From positions 186,001 to 250,000 of the forward strand of contig NZ_SJKB01000005.1 in assembly GCF_004331465.1 (NCBI RefSeq): 64,000 nt of DNA, read 5' to 3'. The DNA is from Kribbella pittospori. GTDB lineage: Bacteria > Actinomycetota > Actinomycetes > Propionibacteriales > Kribbellaceae. Shown here piece by piece: positions 59,409 through 64,000 of this stretch. The notes below the pieces were generated by a model. It saw only the letters and a program-made list of their open reading frames with translations, was not told where the DNA came from and did not search any database. A program made the position numbers and the translations under genes. Every line of letters begins with the position of its first letter. Position 1 is the stretch's first letter.

Positions 59409-60260
59409 TCAGCCCTTGACGGCGCCTGAAGTCATGCCGGCGACTATTTGGCGGTTGAAGAAGAGGAACATGATCAGGGGCGGGATCGTGATCAGCAGGA
59501 TGTCCATGAACAGCAGGTTGTACTGCGTGCTGAACTGGCTGGAGAAGTTGTAGAGGGTCAGCTGCACGGTCGCGTTCTTGTCGCCGGGCAGGAAGTACAG
59601 CGGGTTCACGAAGTCGTTGAACACGTTGACCGACTGGATCACCACGACGGTGACGATGACGGACTTGAGCAGCGGGAAGATCACCCCGAAGAACAACCGC
59701 AGCGGTCCCGCGCCGTCGATGATCGCGGCCTCGTCGAGCTCACGGGGAATGGTCGCGACGAAGGCCCGGAACAGCAGGATGCAGAACGACAACCCGAACG
59801 CGATCTCGATCAGGATCAGCCCCGGCATGGTCCGGAACAGTCCGAGCTTCTGCAGCACCCAGATCGTCGGTACGACGGCCGGCGGGATGATCAGGCCGGA
59901 CAGCACCAGGAAGTTGATGAACGGGTTCCACCGGCTCTTGCGGCGTTGCAGCACGAAGCCGGCCATCGCCGCCAGCACCACCATGCCGGCCACACTGGTC
60001 ACGGTCAGGATCGTGCTGTTGATGTAGGCGATCACCAGCATGTAGTCGCGGGCCTTGACCACCTCGACGAAGTTCTGCGCGAACCGGAACTGGTGTGGCC
60101 AGGCGAAGCTGAGGTCGGCGGCCTGCTGCCGGTCCTTCACCGCGGTCAGCACCATGAATGCGAACGGGATGATGAACACCACGATCGAGGACACGATCGC
60201 GACCGCGCTGAGCAGGTAGCTCCGGCCGGGCCGGTGGTTGACGAGTTCGGCGGTACTCAC
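59409..60260 (-). CDS. CUT1 sugar ABC transporter permease (MalG-like)
   Basis: A 283-residue permease with six helices, EAA loop DEAAIIDGAGPLRLFFGVI and tail AGMTSGAVKG. The GTG at 60260 overlaps the stop of the partner permease (GTGA). Its 3' end faces the enolase gene after 24 bases. With the next two genes and the rhamnosidase it forms the last reverse unit of the window. Confidence 0.92.
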   Translation of the reverse strand: MSTAELVNHRPGRSYLLSAVAIVSSIVVFIIPFAFMVLTAVKDRQQAADLSFAWPHQFRFAQNFVEVVKARDYMLVIAYINSTILTVTSVAGMVVLAAMAGFVLQRRKSRWNPFINFLVLSGLIIPPAVVPTIWVLQKLGLFRTMPGLILIEIAFGLSFCILLFRAFVATIPRELDEAAIIDGAGPLRLFFGVIFPLLKSVIVTVVVIQSVNVFNDFVNPLYFLPGDKNATVQLTLYNFSSQFSTQYNLLFMDILLITIPPLIMFLFFNRQIVAGMTSGAVKG

Positions 60261-61186
60261 ATGTCCACCTCCTTCCGGTTCAGGAACAGGTTCAGCGGCA
60301 GGATGATCGCGGTAACGAGCAGGAACAGGATCACGTTCCCGGCCGTGGACAGACCGTAGAACCCCGCCTGGTACTGCTTGTAGATCACCGACGAGATCAC
60401 GTCCGAGGTGAACCCGGGGCCGCCGCGTGTCATCGCCCAGATCAGCTCGAACGACCGCAGGCCGCCGATCAGCGACAAGATGATGACGGTGACGGTGGCC
60501 GGCTTGCACAGCGGCAGCACGATCCGGCGGAACGTCTCGAACGACCCGGCGCCGTCCACCCGGGCGGCCTCCATGTACTCACGCGGGATCGACACGATCC
60601 CGGCGATGTAGATCAGCGTCGCCAGTCCGACGCCCTTCCAGACGTCCACGGCGGCGATCGACAGCAGGGCCCACTTCGGGTCGGTCAGCCAGCCGGGTCC
60701 CTGGATGCCGATCACCCCGAGCGCGCCGTTGATGATGCCGCGCTCGGGATTCATCATCACCTGGAACATCAGGCCGACGCCGATCGTGCTGACCAGCACC
60801 GGGAAGAACACGACCGAGCGCAGATACCCGCGGCCGACGATCCTGGACGTCAGCAGGACGGCGAGCAGCAGACCGAGGACGACCTTCGCCCCGGACGTCA
60901 CCGCGCCGTAGATCAGCGTGTTGGTGAAGCCCTTGACCAGAGCGGGCTCCTGGAAGAACGTGACGAAGTTCTCGAACCCGATGAACTTCGACTCGAACAG
61001 GCTCCACCGGGTCAGGCTGTAGTAGAAGGACGCGAACGTCGGGACGAGGAACAAGATGCTGTAGAGCACCGCGGTCGGTAGGTAGAACCAGAACTTGTAC
61101 GGCGTGTAGGCCTTCCCCCCGGCCGCGGGTGCGGCCGGGGCTGCCTTGGTTCCGGCCCGAGGCCGGGTCGAGGAGGTGATGGCCAC
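60257..61186 (-). CDS. CUT1 sugar ABC transporter permease (MalF-like)
   Basis: A 309-residue permease: Ala/Pro-rich N-terminal tail, first helix near FYLPTAVLYSILFLVPTFAS, EAA loop MEAARVDGAGSFETFRRIV and late segment LRSFELIWAMTRGGPGF. GTG at 61186 has GGTGAGG upstream; a GTG at 61198 overlapping the SBP stop is an alternative. Confidence 0.91.
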   Translation of the reverse strand: MAITSSTRPRAGTKAAPAAPAAGGKAYTPYKFWFYLPTAVLYSILFLVPTFASFYYSLTRWSLFESKFIGFENFVTFFQEPALVKGFTNTLIYGAVTSGAKVVLGLLLAVLLTSRIVGRGYLRSVVFFPVLVSTIGVGLMFQVMMNPERGIINGALGVIGIQGPGWLTDPKWALLSIAAVDVWKGVGLATLIYIAGIVSIPREYMEAARVDGAGSFETFRRIVLPLCKPATVTVIILSLIGGLRSFELIWAMTRGGPGFTSDVISSVIYKQYQAGFYGLSTAGNVILFLLVTAIILPLNLFLNRKEVDM

Positions 61187-61191
61187 GGACC

Positions 61192-62523
61192 TCACCAACC
61201 TGCCAGTCCGAGTTGCTGCGCCTGCTTCTTCACATCCTCGTCGTACCGCGCCGCGCCGTCCTTCGCCTTACGGATGCCGGATCCGACCTCGACGGTGATC
61301 TGCTCGAGCGAGGGGCCCTTCACCGGTGACACGAACTCCAGCGCCAGGCTGGAAGCGCCGTCCTTGTCGAGGTACGGCTGCATGTCCTTGATCGACTGCG
61401 GTACGTCGGACCCCAGCTGGCAGCCCTTGATGGCGTACGGCCCGGTCGGCACACCCGCGCTGGCCAGGGACTTGCAGCCGTCGGGGCTGGCCACGAAGGC
61501 GAGGAACTTCTTCGCCGCCTCGAGCTTGTCACCGGTCGTAGTGGTCGGGATGTAGATGCCACCCGGCGTCCACACGGTCAGCCCGTTCTTGCTCGCGTCG
61601 TCACCAGGCAGCGCGAACAGCCCGACGTCCTTGGCCGCGTTCGGGTTGGTCGCGATCATGTCGTTGACCACCCCGGACAGGATCGGGTAGTGCGCACCCT
61701 TGCCGGTGGCAAGCATCTTCAGGCCGTCCGGCAGCTTCGCCGAGGCGAAGTCCTTGTTCTCGTAGCCGAGGTCGTGGACCTGCTCGGTGTGCTCGAATCC
61801 CTTCAGCGCGGCCGGCGAGGTCGCGTACTTCGCCTGGTTCTTCGTGTACTTGTCGGCGAAGTCCGGCTCGACGGCGGCCACGTTGTGGAAGTCGCCGAGG
61901 ACGAACAGCTGCGACGTCCAGGTCTCGCCGTACGTCTGGATCACCGGCGCGACCCCGCCCCCGGCGGCCTTGATCTTGGCGTTGTTCGCCATGAACTCCG
62001 CCCAGGTCTTCGGCACCTGCAGCCCGAGCTTGGTATAGATCGGGATGTTGTACAGGACGGCTCCGCCCATGAACCCGCCGGACGGCACGCCGTAGACCTT
62101 GTCGCCCGACGTCACCGTCTTGGTGAAGTTCTCGTCCAGGTCGCCGATGTAGGACTGGTCGCTGATCGGGACGAGGTTCTTCTCCGGCGCGATCGCCTGG
62201 AACAGCGACCCGGTGTTGTAGGCGAAGACATCGGTCATGTCGCCGGTGGACAGCCGGGTCTTGACGATGTTGTCGCCCTCGCTACCGGCCGGCCTGGTCT
62301 CCAGGTTGACGGTGATACCAGGGTTCTTGGCCGTGAAGTCCTTGGTGAGCTGCGTGGCGTCCTTGAGATCCTGGTCCTGATTGCCGATCAGGTAGGTGAT
62401 CTCGACCGAGGTGGCCCCCGCATCGTCACTGGAACCGAGACTGCCCGCGCTGCACGCGGTCAGTGCGAGCGAGCAGGCCGCGACGACGGCCAGTCCTCTC
62501 GTGCCTGGGCGGAACGTCATCAT
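61192..62523 (-). CDS. Sugar ABC transporter substrate-binding lipoprotein
   Basis: A 443-residue lipoprotein: signal RGLAVVAACSLALTAC with lipobox LTAC, then a type I SBP fold (VEITYLIGNQDQDLKDATQL, TDVFAYNTGSLFQAIAPEKN, FLAFVASPDGCKSL). ATG at 62523 follows GGAGGTC directly at good distance. It lies 61 bases after the rhamnosidase gene, so the imported ligand is plausibly rhamnose or a rhamnosyl oligosaccharide. Confidence 0.92.
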   Translation of the reverse strand: MMTFRPGTRGLAVVAACSLALTACSAGSLGSSDDAGATSVEITYLIGNQDQDLKDATQLTKDFTAKNPGITVNLETRPAGSEGDNIVKTRLSTGDMTDVFAYNTGSLFQAIAPEKNLVPISDQSYIGDLDENFTKTVTSGDKVYGVPSGGFMGGAVLYNIPIYTKLGLQVPKTWAEFMANNAKIKAAGGGVAPVIQTYGETWTSQLFVLGDFHNVAAVEPDFADKYTKNQAKYATSPAALKGFEHTEQVHDLGYENKDFASAKLPDGLKMLATGKGAHYPILSGVVNDMIATNPNAAKDVGLFALPGDDASKNGLTVWTPGGIYIPTTTTGDKLEAAKKFLAFVASPDGCKSLASAGVPTGPYAIKGCQLGSDVPQSIKDMQPYLDKDGASSLALEFVSPVKGPSLEQITVEVGSGIRKAKDGAARYDEDVKKQAQQLGLAGW

Positions 62524-62584
62524 GACCTCCAAGGGATGTTTCATCAGGGCATCTGCAGCGGGGCGGAGTCGTCCAGGTGGTTGG

Positions 62585-64000
62585 TCAGTTGTTGTCGAGA
62601 AGGGTTTCGAGCCGGGCCTGAAGTGCTTCGGCGCGGGGGGAGAAGCCGCGCGGGCTAATGGCTTCGACCAGTTGGGTCGCGGGCTGGTCGAGGTACCGCT
62701 CCAGCCGGCCGGCCAGTTCGGCGTCGTCGGTGACGACCTCGTTCTCCCGGGCCGCCGCGGAGATCTCGTCCCAGCTCGGCTCGTGGTCCATCAGTTGCCG
62801 GATGCTCGCATCCGCGGGCAGTGCCGGCATTGCGGCGTACGTGTCGTCGCCGGTCCACTCGTGGGTCCCGTGGCCGACCTCGACCTGCTCGTCCGCACCG
62901 GGTACGGCGACCTGTGCGCGGGCGCCGACCGGGACGGTGACTGTCAGCGTGATCCGGCCGTCGGCTCGCGTCCACGAGACCGCGGCCTCGCCGTACGGGG
63001 TGAGGTGCTTGGCGGAGACGCTCGTGAGGTGCGAGGAGAACAGCGGGCGTACCACGATCGTCCGGTACCCCGGATCGCCCGGGGCAAGACCCGCGACCCG
63101 GCGGTGCATCCAGTCGGCGACGGCACCGAGGGCGTAGTGGTTGAACGAGGTCATCTGGCCGGGGTTGATGCTGCCGTCGGGCAACATGCTGTCCCAGCGT
63201 TCCCAGACCGTCGTGGCTCCCATCGTCACTGCGTACAGCCAAGAGGGGCAGCCTGTCTGTAGCAGGAGGCGGTACGCGAGGTCAGGATGTCCGGAATCGG
63301 CCAGTGCGTCGGCCATCAGCGGCGTACCGACGAATCCGGTGCTGATCCGGAAGCCCGACGTACGGACGAGGTCGGCGAGACGTTCGCCGGCACGTTGACG
63401 CTGTGCGTCCGTGGGCAGCAGAGCCCACTGCAGGGCTAGTGCGTACGTCGTTGCCGCGTCGCTCAGTACGCGACCGCCTTCGGTGGCGTACTCCGCTGCG
63501 AACGACTGCCGGACCCGTGCGGCCAGGTCGGCATACTCGCCGGCCAGGTCCGAGTCACCGACAACCTCCGCGGCCTTGGCAACGACCTCGGCCGAGCGGG
63601 CCAGGTGTGCGGTGGCGATGACGTCGGGGTCGGCCTTCGCCCGGAACGGGTTGTCCGGCGGCGCGGTCGGGTCGAGCCAGTCGCCGAACTGGAAGCCGCC
63701 GGACCAGAGCAGGTCACTGCCGGCCAGGTTCGCCATTTTGTCGACCCAGGCACGCATGCTCGGCAACTGGCGGGCCAGCAGACCCGCGTCGCCGGTGCGC
63801 TCGTAGATCACCCACGGCACGATCGTTGCCGCGTCACCCCATGCGGCCGTGGCCGGGCCGTTGTGCTTGAGCACGTCCGGGATCACGAACGGCACCGAGC
63901 CGTCCTTCTGCTGCTCGGCGGCCAGGTCGGCCAGCCAGTTGGTGAGGAAGCCGGCGGTGTCGAACAGGAAACTCGCGGTGGGGGAGAAGACCTGGATGTC
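62585..64000 (-). CDS. GH78 alpha-L-rhamnosidase, 5' end outside window
   Basis: The visible 471 residues (no start in the window) cover the (alpha/alpha)6 catalytic barrel and the C-terminal beta domain. DIQVFSPTASFLFDTAGF, GDAATIVPWVIYERTGD, GFQFGDWLDPTAPP, TTVWERWDSM and SFNHYALGAVADWMHRRVAG are hallmark GH78 blocks; acidic residues in the last ones act in catalysis. The enzyme releases L-rhamnose from plant glycosides or pectin fragments. Lack of the N-terminus hides any signal peptide. It is upstream of the ABC importer on the same strand. Confidence 0.92.
   Translation of the reverse strand, partial: DIQVFSPTASFLFDTAGFLTNWLADLAAEQQKDGSVPFVIPDVLKHNGPATAAWGDAATIVPWVIYERTGDAGLLARQLPSMRAWVDKMANLAGSDLLWSGGFQFGDWLDPTAPPDNPFRAKADPDVIATAHLARSAEVVAKAAEVVGDSDLAGEYADLAARVRQSFAAEYATEGGRVLSDAATTYALALQWALLPTDAQRQRAGERLADLVRTSGFRISTGFVGTPLMADALADSGHPDLAYRLLLQTGCPSWLYAVTMGATTVWERWDSMLPDGSINPGQMTSFNHYALGAVADWMHRRVAGLAPGDPGYRTIVVRPLFSSHLTSVSAKHLTPYGEAAVSWTRADGRITLTVTVPVGARAQVAVPGADEQVEVGHGTHEWTGDDTYAAMPALPADASIRQLMDHEPSWDEISAAARENEVVTDDAELAGRLERYLDQPATQLVEAISPRGFSPRAEALQARLETLLDNN

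Overview
The window looks like chromosome from a high-GC soil actinobacterium. The codon third positions are strongly G/C, many genes start with GTG or directly at a likely transcription start, and an RbpA gene sits behind a textbook SigR-type promoter. Four sugar ABC importers lack their own ATPase gene, as in actinobacteria that share one MsiK-type ATPase. The frequent GTAC in coding DNA and the gene mix suggest a Kribbella or Nocardioides relative, but this is a guess from style, not a measurement. I saw no tRNA, rRNA, CRISPR array, insertion sequence or prophage.

Left part (1-10.8 kb): a cut-off membrane protein diverges from a two-component system; then come a TetR/MFS pair, a reverse operon (5'-3' exonuclease, M20 amidohydrolase, alpha/beta hydrolase), an Lrp-type regulator, a hydrolase divergent from an XRE/MmyB-type regulator, and a 3'-truncated HAD hydrolase. 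From 10.8 to 17.8 kb lies a lysine degradation locus: kamA (reverse), diverging from kdd, an unexplained amidohydrolase, kamD, kamE and kal. These convert L-lysine through beta-lysine and 3,5-diaminohexanoate towards CoA thioesters; the cleavage enzyme Kce is not here. A 0.6 kb non-coding stretch follows and may encode a structured RNA.

The 18.4-29.8 kb block is a conserved actinobacterial neighbourhood (lnt, fxsA, rbpA, an MFS protein and a glycerophosphodiesterase). Here it is interrupted by an SGNH hydrolase plus a MacAB-like efflux cassette, and by a decayed methyltransferase with a TetR gene.

From 29.8 kb to the end the window is a carbohydrate and acid catabolism island. Unit 1 (30.9-39.2 kb) has a GntR regulator with a clear operator, a beta-hydroxyacid dehydrogenase, a sugar ABC importer, and then CoA-transferase, crotonase, lactonase-like and RraA-like genes. 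Unit 2 (39.2-45.0 kb, reverse) is a LacI regulator, an importer and an FAD oxidoreductase. Unit 3 (45.2-54.5 kb) has a secreted glycosidase, a dehydrogenase, a GntR regulator, mannonate dehydratase, a second FAD oxidoreductase and an importer, linked by a repeated operator-like word. Unit 4 (54.6-59.4 kb) has an aldose epimerase-like protein and an SMP-30 lactonase diverging from an SDR, an APH-fold kinase and an enolase paralogue with altered active site. Unit 5 (59.4-64.0 kb) is an importer and a GH78 alpha-L-rhamnosidase cut by the window edge. The SDR-kinase-enolase set is the best candidate for an undescribed pathway: it suggests oxidation of a sugar, lactone opening, phosphorylation and an enolase-type dehydration.
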